Source of the DNA: Mycobacterium kansasii ATCC 12478
GTDB lineage: Bacteria; Actinomycetota; Actinomycetes; Mycobacteriales; Mycobacteriaceae
Direction of reading: 5' to 3'
NCBI RefSeq assembly: GCF_000157895.3
Contig: NC_022663.1
Coordinates: 1,054,001-1,118,000 of the forward strand
Length of the DNA: 64,000 nucleotides
The notes beneath the pieces were generated by a model. That model did not search any database. It was not told the DNA's origin and saw only the letters and a list, made by a program, of their open reading frames with translations. A program made the translations under genes and the position numbers. Of the stretch, positions 1 to 8,807 are shown piece after piece. How positions within the stretch are numbered: the first letter of the stretch is position 1; each line of letters starts with the position of its first letter.

Positions 1-1425
1 GACGCGTTGGCCGCGGCACGACGCGTGGACCCCACCGATCAGCGGGCACTGGCCGCCGTGCCGCCGGACATCCTCGACGACTTGTCCCGGTCGATGGTGG
101 TCGCTGTCGACAATGCGGTGCGCACCAGCTCCAACGAGCTCGCAGTGGCGATCGACGAGTTCGGCCAAGAGCGTACCGCGCCGTTCACCCGGGCCGTGGA
201 CAACGCCAAAGCGGCTCTGGCCCAGGCGTTCAGCGTGCGCCAACAGCTTGACGACAGCGTTCCCGAGACACCGGCGCAACGGCGCGAGCTCTTGACCCGG
301 GTCATCGTGTCGGCGGCGACGGCCGACCGCGAACTGGAGGCGCAGACGGAGGCCTTCGAGCAGCTGCGCGACTTGGTGATCAATGCCCCGTCCCGGCTGG
401 ACATGCTGACCCAGCAATACGTCGAACTCACCACCCGCATTGCCCCCAGCCAGCAGCGGCTGGCCGAATTGCACGACGAATTCGGCGAGACGGCGCTGAC
501 TTCCGTGGCTGGCAACGTCACCGCCGCCCAGGAACGACTGGTGTTCGCCGACCGCAACATCGGCATGGCACGTGAGCTGTCGACTCAAGCCGTCAGCGGC
601 GGGCAATCAGGCTTGGTGGATGCCGTTCGCGCCGCTGAATCCGCGCTCGGACAGGCCCGTTCGCTACTCGACGCGGTAGACAGCGCCGCCGGTGACATCC
701 GGCACGCCGTCACCGAGCTGCCGTCGGTCCTGGCTGATGTGACGGCGGGCATCAAGCAAGCCGACGAGCAACTGCAGAAGACACCGGGCAGCACGTCGGC
801 ACACACCCGCGAACTCGTCGCCGCGCGGGATGCGGCCGCACAAGCCCTCGAAGAGTCCCGCAACACTCGCGGCACGGGCGTCGCCGATCCGCTCGGCACT
901 TTTGCCCGGGTGAGCAAGGCCGGCGCGGATCTGGATCGGGTCTTGACCACCGTGGCTCAGGAGCAGGCCAACGCCGAGCGACTCAACCGTTCCTTCGAGC
1001 AGGCATTGTTCACCGCGGAGTCGCGGGTGCGCGCGGTGTCGGACTATATCGATACTCGTCGCGGCAGTATCGGGCCCGAAGCACGGACCCGGCTGGCCGA
1101 GGCGAAACGTCAGCTGCACGCCGCGCGTGACAAACGTTCGACCAACGTCACCGAAGCGGTCGGTCATGCCAATGCGGCATCGACGCTGGCAGCCAACGCC
1201 CAGGCGCTGGCCAACGCCGACGTGCAGGCGGCTCAGCGCGCCTACACCCGGCAGGGCGGCGACAATGCGGGAGCGATCCTCGGCGGCATCATTATCGGGA
1301 ACCTGCTCAGTGGGGGCCTGCGCGGCGGTTTCGGCGGCTGGAGCCCGACGTCGTTCGGTGGTTCTTCCAGCTCGTCCAGTGGCTCGTCCGGCGGCGGGTT
1401 CATGGGTGGCGGCGGGCGATTTTAG
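1..1425 (+). CDS. TPM-domain family protein, C-terminal part (Rv2345-like)
   Basis: The reading frame is already open at base 1, so the 5' end lies outside the window and about 474 C-terminal residues are visible. They are Ala/Glu/Arg-rich, largely helical and coiled-coil-like. The protein ends in a hydrophobic glycine patch (GGIIIGNLLSGG) and a Gly/Ser tail finishing in GGGRF. That tail is typical of secreted or membrane-anchored proteins with an N-terminal TPM domain. The position directly before esxO, esxP and plc genes matches M. tuberculosis Rv2345. The N-terminal TPM domain and any signal peptide are not visible. The biochemical role is unknown, and the family assignment rests on the tail and on synteny. 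Confidence 0.7.
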   Translation, partial: DALAAARRVDPTDQRALAAVPPDILDDLSRSMVVAVDNAVRTSSNELAVAIDEFGQERTAPFTRAVDNAKAALAQAFSVRQQLDDSVPETPAQRRELLTRVIVSAATADRELEAQTEAFEQLRDLVINAPSRLDMLTQQYVELTTRIAPSQQRLAELHDEFGETALTSVAGNVTAAQERLVFADRNIGMARELSTQAVSGGQSGLVDAVRAAESALGQARSLLDAVDSAAGDIRHAVTELPSVLADVTAGIKQADEQLQKTPGSTSAHTRELVAARDAAAQALEESRNTRGTGVADPLGTFARVSKAGADLDRVLTTVAQEQANAERLNRSFEQALFTAESRVRAVSDYIDTRRGSIGPEARTRLAEAKRQLHAARDKRSTNVTEAVGHANAASTLAANAQALANADVQAAQRAYTRQGGDNAGAILGGIIIGNLLSGGLRGGFGGWSPTSFGGSSSSSSGSSGGGFMGGGGRF

Positions 1426-1432
1426 GGCCCTT

Positions 1433-1476
1433 CTAGGGCTTGACTAGGGCTGGACCAGGACTGGACCAGGGCTGGA
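1433..1476. repeat. 11-bp tandem repeat, four units
   Basis: Four imperfect 11-bp units lie head to tail just after the stop codon of the Rv2345-like gene: ctagggcttga, ctagggctgga, ccaggactgga and ccagggctgga. They fall in the convergent space between that gene and esxO. No stable hairpin is evident, so this looks like a short minisatellite and not a classical terminator. Confidence 0.7.
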
Positions 1477-1620
1477 CCCGCGAATCACAGCACAAAAAAG
1501 TGCGCACACCTACGCACGAAGTATCAACTACCCGTGCGTAGGCGTGCGCAATCAACCGTAGAGGCGGATTCCGGCTGCAATACGCAGCCGGAAACGCAAA
1601 CCTCTCAGATCCGGCAGAAG

Positions 1621-1905
1621 TCAGGCCCAGCTGGAGCCGACGGCGCTGTCGGTCTGTGCCATGTTGCTGCCGGCGGCCTGGACCTTCTGGCCGTGGGCGT
1701 TGGCCTGCTCGTAGATCACCTGGAAGTTGCGACCCAACTGGGTGATGAACTCCTGGCAAGCCACCGAACCGGCGCCGCCCCAGAAGTCGCCGGCAGCCAG
1801 CACATCGCGAACGATGGCCTGGTGCTCGGCCTCGAGCGACGCCGCCTGGGCACGAATCGTGGCGCCGTGGGCGTCGACATCGCCGAACTGGTAATTGATG
1901 GTCAT
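1621..1905 (-). CDS. esxO: WXG100 protein EsxO (EsxN/EsxI/L/O/V family)
   Basis: This 94-residue protein starts MTINYQFGDVDAHG and carries the WXG turn as FWGGAGS near residue 43. It ends in AVGSSWA, as in the QILSS/Mtb9.9 subfamily. Such proteins are secreted by type VII (ESX) systems as helical-hairpin heterodimers. The gene lies 38 bases downstream of esxP on the same strand, which is the usual partner arrangement (Rv2347c-Rv2346c in M. tuberculosis). AGGAG sits just before the ATG. Members of this subfamily are nearly identical, so the letter O is assigned by synteny. The partner is expected to be the EsxP product, and export probably uses an ESX-5-type system encoded elsewhere. Confidence 0.9.
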   Translation of the reverse strand: MTINYQFGDVDAHGATIRAQAASLEAEHQAIVRDVLAAGDFWGGAGSVACQEFITQLGRNFQVIYEQANAHGQKVQAAGSNMAQTDSAVGSSWA

Positions 1906-1943
1906 TGGTCTTGTCCTCCTGAATCGAAGCTGTCGGGCCGGGG

Positions 1944-2240
1944 CTAGCTGCTGAGGATCTGCTGGGAGGCCTGCTCTTGCTGCTCGTAGTTGTTGGCGTC
2001 GCGGATCAGCCCGTCACGCACTCCGTGCAGCATGTTCACAATGTTGCGGAAGGCCTGGTTCATCTGGCCCATGGTGTCCAGCGAGGTGGCCTCGGCCAGA
2101 CCGCTCCAGCCCGCGCCGGAGATGTTCTGCGAGGACGCCCACATCCGGCGGGCCTCGTCCTCAACCGTCTGAGCGTGCACCTCGAAGCGGCCAGCCATCG
2201 CGCGCATCGCGTGCGGGTCGGTCATAAAGCGTGTTGCCAT
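1944..2240 (-). CDS. esxP: WXG100 protein EsxP (EsxJ/K/P/W/M family)
   Basis: This 98-residue protein starts MATRFMTDPHAMRAMA, has the WSG turn (GAGWSGLAE) near residue 45 and ends QASQQILSS, the hallmark of the QILSS subfamily. It is the expected partner of the downstream EsxO. An AAGGAG ribosome-binding site lies about 8 bases before the ATG. The two genes form a two-gene operon of the kind repeated several times in slow growers. Export by a type VII system follows from the family and was not observed directly. Confidence 0.92.
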   Translation of the reverse strand: MATRFMTDPHAMRAMAGRFEVHAQTVEDEARRMWASSQNISGAGWSGLAEATSLDTMGQMNQAFRNIVNMLHGVRDGLIRDANNYEQQEQASQQILSS

Positions 2241-2255
2241 GTTGCCTGTCTCCTT

Positions 2256-2285
2256 GTCAACTGGGCTTATATAGTCAACTGGGCT
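2256..2285 (-). promoter_or_regulatory. 12-bp direct repeat in the esxP upstream region
   Basis: On the minus strand AGCCCAGTTGAC occurs twice, at 2285-2274 and 2267-2256, separated by TATATA. It ends just before the AAGGAG ribosome-binding site of esxP. TTGAC and TATATA resemble promoter pieces, but their spacing is not canonical. The repeat could be a small tandem duplication of promoter DNA or a binding site. Its function is not shown. Confidence 0.4.
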
Positions 2286-2387
2286 CTTAGTCGGGAGTTA
2301 TTTGTGCAGATTGACTCCTTGTAGTGCCGACCGCGGTGATACCGAAGTCACCAAACGGTCATGAAGAACGACAGTTACCCCTTTCTC

Positions 2388-2711
2388 TCAACCGGCCGCC
2401 GGAGAATGCGGTACGACCCTGCTGCTACGCGGCACCTCGAACCGAGGTTCGGCATTGGCTGCCTCCCACTCGTTCCACTCCGCCCACTCGTCCCACTCGT
2501 CGGTGCTGGATTCGGCGGGTTCGGGATCCACCGCACCGGGCACGACGGCGACCTCGGCCGCTTCATCCTCTTTGGCCCAGTGGTCATAGTCATCCGGTGG
2601 GACGGCCGTACCCCAGCTGAGCGGAACCGATAACCCGCCGAGCATCCCCGACTCACCGCGCTTCGCCGACACGGCATCGGGCGGCAAGGGCGGACCAAGA
2701 GGCAAAAGCAC
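2388..2711 (-). CDS. Rv2348c-like small acidic protein
   Basis: This 107-residue protein starts at a GTG preceded by GGAAGG at good spacing, giving (V/M)LLPLGPPLPPDAV. An in-frame extension upstream is possible but lacks such a site. The middle is strongly acidic and rich in Asp, Glu and Trp (DEWDEWAEWNEWEA), and the end is VPRSSRVVPHSPAAG. Length, ends and position between esxP and plcC match M. tuberculosis Rv2348c, known as an immunodiagnostic antigen. No signal peptide or membrane segment is visible. Its role is unknown, and a secretion link to the neighbouring esx genes is only suggested by context. Confidence 0.8.
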   Translation of the reverse strand: MLLPLGPPLPPDAVSAKRGESGMLGGLSVPLSWGTAVPPDDYDHWAKEDEAAEVAVVPGAVDPEPAESSTDEWDEWAEWNEWEAANAEPRFEVPRSSRVVPHSPAAG

Positions 2712-3005
2712 GCTGCCCCCTTCCAGTGCCGATTCCAATAAACCAACCCTCAATGGCAACCACAAACCATCGAGCACTTCGCATCGTATGACAATGCCGC
2801 GGCCAATATCCCCATTTCTCCGATTTCTCTGCATGCCAGCACGACCAGCGGCACTGGACCCACGTCCCGCGGCCGGGCTGCACCATCGCCGCTCGCAACA
2901 GCCGAGCCTGGCGCTCGATCCGCGCAGCGGGAAACAACCCTGCACACCGGCTTGCAGCACAGGTCCGGTTTAGAGATGCATTCAAATTCAAGAGGCATTC
3001 GATGG

Positions 3006-4556
3006 CTAGCAGATGCCACTGGGAATTCCGCGGACCGGCCCCGATTCCTGGACCGGCATCGTCTGCGGATAGGGCACCCGATAGGGAAGCCCTTCGTTGA
3101 GAAACCCCAGGACCACGTTGGGCACACAGTTGGCAACCTTCGGCAATTGCCGAGCCGGATGGTCCAAGTTGGGTCGCGACGGGTCGGGCGGAGCGGCGAA
3201 ATTGAATGCCGACGTCATATCGCCGGTCAGGCTGGCCCGCCAGGGGGTCAGGTTGGGGACCGGAACCCCGAAGCGCTTACCGATGAGTTGCAGCTGCGAC
3301 GTGTGGTCGAACTGGTCGTGGACCATCAGCCCGCCTCGACTGTAGGGAGAGATAACGAAACATGGCACCCGGTACCCCAGACCGATCGGCCCCCGGATAC
3401 CGCCCGAGCCGTCGACCTTGTTGATGTCGACGCTGTTGGGAATCCATTCGCCGGGTGTGCCCGGCGGCGCCGTCGGTGGCGTGACGTGGTCGAAAAATCC
3501 GCCGTGTTCGTCGTAAGCGATGATCAGCGCGGTCTTTTCCCATACGGCTGGATTGCGGAGCAACGTCCGGATCAGATTGACAATCGTGACGGCACCCACG
3601 GCGATCGGGAAGGACGGATGCTCGGAGTCGACGGTCAGCGGCACAACCCAGGAGACCTGCGGCAGCCTGTTGTTGATGACGTCGAGGACGAAGTCCATGG
3701 GATATGTCGGCGCGATCCCGTATCGCGCCAGATCCGAGCGCGGATCTCCCGCCGCCTTGAAACTGCCCACATAGCCGTTGCGGCTCAGCGACGTGTCGTT
3801 GAGGCCGCCGAGCAGCTTGCTGTTGTAGACCTTCCAACTGATGCCGGCGTCGCTGAGGTTCTGGGGCATGATGCGCCAACTGAACGTCAGTTTCGGTTGA
3901 ATGGACGGCTCGACTATCTGTGGTCCGCCCTGGTCGCCGTCAGGGTTGACGGTGCCGCTGATCCAGTAGAGCCGATTGGGCATTGTCCCGCCGAGAAGCG
4001 AAGAGTGGTAGTGGTCGCAGACGGTGAACGTGTCGGCCAGCAGGTAGTGGATCGGTATGTCGGGGCGTGCGTAGTAGCCCATCACCACGGGCGTATTGGC
4101 CGCCGACCGGGTTCTGGCTTGCGCCGCAAGCCAGCCGTCGTTGGCCCCGCCATTCCACGACAAATGCGCCGCGATCCACTGGTGATCGGGGTCGTTGACG
4201 CATTCGCCAACCCCGTTGGGCCCCCTGGTGGTATCGATGCGATACGGCAAGGTAATGCCGGCGGGGTCAACCGCTTGTGTCTGCGGATTCCAGCCCTTCT
4301 GGGCGAACAGCGGCGTCGGGGTGTCGAACCCGTCCACGCTGGAGAGCGTGCCGAAGTAATGGTCGAATGACCTGTTTTCCTGCAGGCACAACACGATGTG
4401 TTCGATGTCGGTCAGATGTCCCGAACACGGGCCGGCCGCATAGGCCTTCTCGATCACCGGGGCGGCCCAGTCCGTGAGAAAAGCTGCCGCGCCGGCGCCG
4501 GTGGCCTTGGCCAGGAATTCTCGACGCGACATTCCAGCAAATGCACCGCCGCCCAC
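3006..4556 (-). CDS. plcC: Phospholipase C, plcC position
   Basis: This 516-residue phosphoesterase-family enzyme is expected to cleave phosphatidylcholine and related phospholipids to diacylglycerol at the cell envelope or outside the cell. It starts at a GTG preceded by AAAGGAGG. The N-terminus has a twin-arginine signal (MSRREFLAKATGAGAAAF) leading to EKAYAAG, so Tat export as a folded protein is likely. Family motifs visible are TDIEHIVLCLQENRSFDHYFGTL, DEHGGFFDHV and GLGYRVPCFVISPYSRGG, including metal-site Glu, Asn, Asp and His residues. It is the most downstream of three paralogues (order A, B, C as in Rv2351c-Rv2349c). It has its own upstream element, so it may be transcribed separately. 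Confidence 0.93.
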   Translation of the reverse strand: MGGGAFAGMSRREFLAKATGAGAAAFLTDWAAPVIEKAYAAGPCSGHLTDIEHIVLCLQENRSFDHYFGTLSSVDGFDTPTPLFAQKGWNPQTQAVDPAGITLPYRIDTTRGPNGVGECVNDPDHQWIAAHLSWNGGANDGWLAAQARTRSAANTPVVMGYYARPDIPIHYLLADTFTVCDHYHSSLLGGTMPNRLYWISGTVNPDGDQGGPQIVEPSIQPKLTFSWRIMPQNLSDAGISWKVYNSKLLGGLNDTSLSRNGYVGSFKAAGDPRSDLARYGIAPTYPMDFVLDVINNRLPQVSWVVPLTVDSEHPSFPIAVGAVTIVNLIRTLLRNPAVWEKTALIIAYDEHGGFFDHVTPPTAPPGTPGEWIPNSVDINKVDGSGGIRGPIGLGYRVPCFVISPYSRGGLMVHDQFDHTSQLQLIGKRFGVPVPNLTPWRASLTGDMTSAFNFAAPPDPSRPNLDHPARQLPKVANCVPNVVLGFLNEGLPYRVPYPQTMPVQESGPVRGIPSGIC

Positions 4557-4584
4557 CGGCCCTCCTTTATCGATGTTTGAGTTG

Positions 4585-4633
4585 ACCGTATAGGTGTGAC
4601 GGAAGTCGGCCGCGAAACGCAAACCGGCGTGTC
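4585..4633 (-). promoter_or_regulatory. Conserved plc upstream element, plcC copy
   Basis: On the minus strand GACACGCCGGT, then exactly 29 bases, then CTATACGGT. The same bipartite pattern with identical spacing precedes plcB and plcA. CTATAC probably contains the -10 hexamer. The upstream 11-mer could be an activator or repressor site. Confidence 0.6.
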
Positions 4634-4828
4634 CTGGCGTATTCAATCGCTCCGATGACAGTCCGCGGTGTCCGGTTCGACCTTGAATCGGCCCCGTCGA
4701 CATAACCTGGCTTGCCGGGAATGCCCGTGCGGACCCGTTGCTGGCACCGGCATATTCGGCGCAGGTGCGACCCGATAGGGAAAAGGACTCGGTGCCGAAA
4801 CTTGTTGCCACGTTGCGTGCATTCCGGC

Positions 4829-4846
4829 GCGGGAGGTGCCTCCCGC
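4829..4846 (-). terminator. Hairpin downstream of plcB
   Basis: GCGGGAGG-TG-CCTCCCGC is a perfect 8-bp inverted repeat about 80 bases after the plcB stop codon and upstream of the plcC promoter-like element. No U-tract follows, as is common for mycobacterial terminators. The terminator function is inferred. Confidence 0.45.
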
Positions 4847-4924
4847 CATACCCCCATAGCCAGCAGAAACGGATCGGGATCGCCGAACCGCAGCCATGGC
4901 AGCCGGCGACTTGCGCAGCCTGAT

Positions 4925-6484
4925 TCAGCAGACGCCGCTGGGAATTCCGCGGGTCGGAGACGTTTCCTGGGTGGGCATCATCTGTGGAAATGGCACCCGA
5001 TACGGAATTGATGTCTTGGTCGTCGTTCCCAATACCGCGTTCGGAACGCACTGGGGCAGTTTGGGGACTGACTTCAGCAGCGGGTGATCCAGATTGGGTT
5101 TCGACGGGTTCGGCGGGACCGCGAAATTGAATGTCGAAGTCATATCGCCGACCACGCCGTTTCTCCAGGCGCTGAGGTTGGGAACGGGCACTCCGAACCG
5201 CGCACTGATCAATTTCAGCGTCGACGTGTGGTCGAACGTGTCGTGGACCATCAGTGGACCGCGACTGTAGGGCGAAATGACGATGCACGGGGTGCGAAAA
5301 CCCAAACCGATGGGCCCGCGAATACCGCCCGAACCCGGTACCGCGTTGATATCGGGGACGGTGACGTACTCCCCGGGGGTACCCGGCGGCGGCGTCGGCG
5401 GTGTCACGTGGTCGAAGAATCCTCCATTTTCGTCGTAATTGACGATCACCGCGGTCTTTTCCCACACCGCCGGATTCGACAGCAAAATCCGCAGCACGTC
5501 GACGATTCCGACAGCACCGATGGAAACGGGTAATGCGGGATGTTCGGACAACAGGAATCCCGGCAGCACCCAGGAAACTTTGGGCAGCGCATTGTTCTTG
5601 ACGTCAGCGGCGAAGTCCAAGGGATACGTAGGGGCGATGCCGTAGCGGGCCAGATTGGATCTCGGATCTGCGGCCTGCTGGAAATCGTTGATCAGTCCGT
5701 TGTAGCCCACAACCGTATTGTTGAGCGGCCCCAGAAATTTGTTCTGGTAGACCTTCCAGCTGACGGCGGCATCTTCGAGGTTCTGCGGCATGATCCGCCA
5801 GCTGAGTTTTTGTTGCGGTTGGATGTTGGGTTCGATCAGAATCGGTCCACCGTTGGTGCCGTCCGGGTCGATCCAGGCGCTCATCCAATACAGCCGATTG
5901 GGCGTGGTCCCGCCCAGCAGCGAGCAGTAGTAGGCGTCGCAAACTGTGAATGTGTCCGCGAGCAGGTAATGGATGGGGAGGTCCCGGCGAGTGTAATAAC
6001 CCATCGTCACCGGGACGTTGCCCTGCAGCGGGCTGGACGCGGCCTGCGCCGGCAACCAGCCGTCGTTGGCGCCCCCGTTCCATGAGTTATGCATGGCGAT
6101 CCAGCCGTGATCGGGGTCATTGACACATTCGCCGTCAAGCAGCGGCCCCCGGGTGGTGTCGAATCGAAACGGAATGGTGGTGCCGGCCGGGTCGACCGCC
6201 TGCGTCGCCGGATTCCAGCCCTTCTGCGCGAATGCCGGTGACGGATCGTTGAAACCCCGAGTCCCCGATAACGTGCCAAAGTAGTGATCGAATGACCGGT
6301 TCTCCTGCATCAACAACACGATGTGCTCGATATCGGTCAAATGCCCCGAGCAGGGCCCGGCTCCATACGCCTTTTCGATAATCGGAGCGGCTAACGACGT
6401 GAGAGCGCCGGCGGTGGTGGCGGCAGCGGCTTTGGCGAAGAATTGTCGACGGGTCATTCCGTCGACTGGGTGCTCGCCCCCCAC
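4925..6484 (-). CDS. plcB: Phospholipase C, plcB position
   Basis: This 519-residue paralogue of its two neighbours probably also hydrolyses phospholipids at the cell surface. The chosen GTG start follows AAGGAGG closely; starting further upstream would place the Tat signal far from the N-terminus. The Tat signal is MTRRQFFAKAAAATTAGAL, with a cleavage-site region near EKAYGAG. Catalytic-domain motifs are TDIEHIVLLMQENRSFDHYF, NYDENGGFFDHVTPP and TPCIVISPYSRGPLMVHD. The C-terminus ends TQETSPTRGIPSGVC, and all three paralogues end in a cysteine. Gene B lies 187 bases downstream of plcA and 368 bases upstream of plcC. Confidence 0.93.
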   Translation of the reverse strand: MGGEHPVDGMTRRQFFAKAAAATTAGALTSLAAPIIEKAYGAGPCSGHLTDIEHIVLLMQENRSFDHYFGTLSGTRGFNDPSPAFAQKGWNPATQAVDPAGTTIPFRFDTTRGPLLDGECVNDPDHGWIAMHNSWNGGANDGWLPAQAASSPLQGNVPVTMGYYTRRDLPIHYLLADTFTVCDAYYCSLLGGTTPNRLYWMSAWIDPDGTNGGPILIEPNIQPQQKLSWRIMPQNLEDAAVSWKVYQNKFLGPLNNTVVGYNGLINDFQQAADPRSNLARYGIAPTYPLDFAADVKNNALPKVSWVLPGFLLSEHPALPVSIGAVGIVDVLRILLSNPAVWEKTAVIVNYDENGGFFDHVTPPTPPPGTPGEYVTVPDINAVPGSGGIRGPIGLGFRTPCIVISPYSRGPLMVHDTFDHTSTLKLISARFGVPVPNLSAWRNGVVGDMTSTFNFAVPPNPSKPNLDHPLLKSVPKLPQCVPNAVLGTTTKTSIPYRVPFPQMMPTQETSPTRGIPSGVC

Positions 6485-6521
6485 ACGCCCTCCTTGACGG
6501 CCGCTACGCACATTCCCGATC

Positions 6522-6570
6522 ACGGTATAGTTGCGCCGGCGATCAATCCTGATAAGCCCACCGGCGTGTC
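6522..6570 (-). promoter_or_regulatory. Conserved plc upstream element, plcB copy
   Basis: On the minus strand GACACGCCGGT-N29-CTATACCGT, ending about 40 bases before the plcB start codon. Spacing and both half-motifs are shared with plcA and plcC. Confidence 0.6.
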
Positions 6571-6671
6571 GGACCTGATACGCAAGCCAGTGCTGATCAT
6601 TTCAATCACGGAGCGCGAATCCGCCGCCGTCACCGAAAGCTGTGCCGGCTGTACCGGCTTTTCCCGGCCGA

Positions 6672-8231
6672 TCAGCAAAGCCCGCTGGGAATCCCGCGGG
6701 TGGGGCTGCTTTCCTGAGTGGGCATTATTTGGGGGTAAGGCACTCGGTACGGAATGGCCGGCAACGTGCCGTCCGTCGTTCCCAATACGACGTTGGGGAT
6801 GCATTGCGGCAGTTTCGGTACCGCGGCCAAGAGCGGATGGCTCAAGTTAGGTCTCGTCGGGTTCGGCGGTGTTGCGAAGTTGAACGCGGAGGTCATGTCG
6901 CCCACGACGCCGTCGCGCCACGCGGTCAAGTTGGGAATGGGTACACCGAACCTGGCGCGAATCAATTTCAGCTGCGAGGTGTGGTCGAAGGTGTCATGGA
7001 CCATCAGCCCGCCGCGACTGAACGGCGAAATGACCAGGCAGGGCACCCGAAACCCCAGCCCGATCGGGCCGCGGATACCGCCGGAACCGGTCACCGCATT
7101 GATGTCGGGCACCGTGACGTACTCACCTGGAGTACCCGGCGGTGCCGTCGGCGGCGTCACGTGGTCGAAGAAACCGCCGTTTTCGTCATAGCTGATGATC
7201 AAGGCGGTTTTCTCCCACACCGCCGGGTTGGAAAGCAGGATGCGCAGCGCATTGACCATCGCCACGGCACCCAGCGCCACCGGCAATGCGGGATGCTCCG
7301 ACTGGATGAACGGTGGAACCAGCCAGGAAACCTGCGGCAGCCGGTTGCCTTTGACGTCGGCCGCGAAGTCCAACGGATAAGTCGGCGCAATGCCGAACCG
7401 AGCCAGGTTCGACCTCGGGTTTGCGGACTGCCGGAAAGCCTGCACTAGCCCGTTATTGCTGATCGGAGTGTTGATGAACCGCCCAGCATCTTTGCTTTGG
7501 TAAACCTTCCAACTGATGCCGGCGTCCTCGAGGTTCTCCGGCATGATGCGCCAGCTGTACTGCTGCTCGGGCAGGAAGCCGGGCTCCACCAACTGCGGTC
7601 CCCCATTGGTGCCGGCCGGATCGATGGTGGCGCTCATCCAATACAACCGATTAGGCAGCGTGCCACCGAGCAGTGAACAGTGGTAGCCGTCGCAAATGGT
7701 GAAGGTATCAGCCAGCAGATGGTGGATCGGGATGTCCTGACGGGTGTAATACCCCATGACCATCGGGACATAGGGCCCGGTGCGGGTCGCCGATTGCGCC
7801 GGAAGCCAGTTGTCGTTGCCGCCGTTGTTCCAGGAGTTGTGCATCGCGATCCAGGCATGGTCGGGATCATTGACGCACTCGCCGTCCAGAATGGGGCCAC
7901 GGGTGGTATCGAGCCGGAACGGAATGGTGATTCCAGCAGGGTCGAGCGCCTGCGTCATCGGGTTCCAACCCTTTTGCTGGTATGCCGGCGACGGGTCGTT
8001 GAAACCTCGGGTGCTAGAAAGTGTGCCGAAGTAATGATCGAATGACCGGTTCTCCTGCATCAACAACACGATGTGCTCGATGTCGGTCAAATGCCCCGAG
8101 CATGGGCCCGCACCATACGCCTTTTCGATCACCGGGCCGGCAAAGTCCATCAGCAACGCCGCAGCGCCGGCGCCGGTGAGCTTTGCAAAAAACTCCCGGC
8201 GTGACATTCCCCGGAAGGGGTTTTCCGTCAC
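6672..8231 (-). CDS. plcA: Phospholipase C, plcA position
   Basis: This 519-residue phospholipase C is the first gene of the three-gene plc cluster. The GTG start lies 8 bases after AGGGAGG. The Tat signal is MSRREFFAKLTGAGAAALLMDF, with EKAYGAG after it, so export through the Tat pathway is expected. Catalytic motifs are TDIEHIVLLMQENRSFDHYFGTL, SYDENGGFFDHVTPP and VPCLVISPFSRGG. In M. tuberculosis the plc products contribute to phospholipid degradation and host-cell damage; extending that role here is by homology. All three copies are full length with intact motifs, which is notable because plc genes are frequently deleted in tuberculosis strains. Confidence 0.93.
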   Translation of the reverse strand: MTENPFRGMSRREFFAKLTGAGAAALLMDFAGPVIEKAYGAGPCSGHLTDIEHIVLLMQENRSFDHYFGTLSSTRGFNDPSPAYQQKGWNPMTQALDPAGITIPFRLDTTRGPILDGECVNDPDHAWIAMHNSWNNGGNDNWLPAQSATRTGPYVPMVMGYYTRQDIPIHHLLADTFTICDGYHCSLLGGTLPNRLYWMSATIDPAGTNGGPQLVEPGFLPEQQYSWRIMPENLEDAGISWKVYQSKDAGRFINTPISNNGLVQAFRQSANPRSNLARFGIAPTYPLDFAADVKGNRLPQVSWLVPPFIQSEHPALPVALGAVAMVNALRILLSNPAVWEKTALIISYDENGGFFDHVTPPTAPPGTPGEYVTVPDINAVTGSGGIRGPIGLGFRVPCLVISPFSRGGLMVHDTFDHTSQLKLIRARFGVPIPNLTAWRDGVVGDMTSAFNFATPPNPTRPNLSHPLLAAVPKLPQCIPNVVLGTTDGTLPAIPYRVPYPQIMPTQESSPTRGIPSGLC

Positions 8232-8262
8232 GTAATTCGCCTCCCTGCGCACAGTTCAGCTC

Positions 8263-8311
8263 ACGGTATAGTTACGACGCCGATTGATCGCGGCAGGCCG
8301 ACCGGCGTGTC
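8263..8311 (-). promoter_or_regulatory. Conserved plc upstream element, plcA copy
   Basis: On the minus strand GACACGCCGGT-N29-CTATACCGT, ending about 32 bases before the GTG of plcA. This is the third occurrence of the element that precedes each plc gene. Confidence 0.6.
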
Positions 8312-8807
8312 GCAGACCTACTCTCACCTGCAGCAAACGCGCTGGAATCGGTTACCGGGATCGGTATTGGCCGGTCGCGCGATACCGGTGGGTACGGAGT
8401 TTCGGTATGTTTGGCCGGCGTTGTCGAAGCCACGAGAACCGCGGCGTAAACCGCCGGGCCTGGTTAAGCCCGGCTGGAAGCGGTGCCCACACGCGGCGGC
8501 GCCCCTCCCGCAGCGCGCCGACCCGGTGCCCTGTTATCGAAGCGGGCGGTACGCCATGCCGGCGCAACCCATTGCGGCCAACGTGCCAATGCCCATCGGA
8601 TTAAAGTGCGTCACGACAAAAATTTATCGAATCCCACATTCCTAATCGATCCCTCATAGTGCCATTTCTTGACTTGGCGTCGGCGCCGGCAACTCCGCGA
8701 TTACTCGAGGTCAGCGCCCGTTCTTCGACTTTTCAAACGAATGGCATTCGGCACCGCCGGTCTTAATCTGACGCCAGGAATGATGTCGTGGCGCGAGTGA
8801 CCCGGTC
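8312..8807. other. Intergenic region without recognised gene
   Basis: These roughly 500 bases separate the plcA promoter from the next rightward gene. Short open frames exist on both strands, but none has a recognisable protein family, a good ribosome-binding site or mycobacterial-like composition. No hairpin, repeat or RNA gene was recognised. Confidence 0.5.

Noticed and set aside
3006..5465. Long open frame extending plcC into the plcB coding region
   Set aside because: The upstream part is antiparallel shadow of intergenic and plcB sequence. The Tat signal and ribosome-binding site define the start at 4556.
8307..8645. 112-codon open frame in the plcA-GAP intergenic region, with SQTYSHLQQT resembling a recombinase end
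   Set aside because: The similarity is a few residues only, no catalytic motif or start signal is present, and the frame overlaps the plcA promoter-like element.
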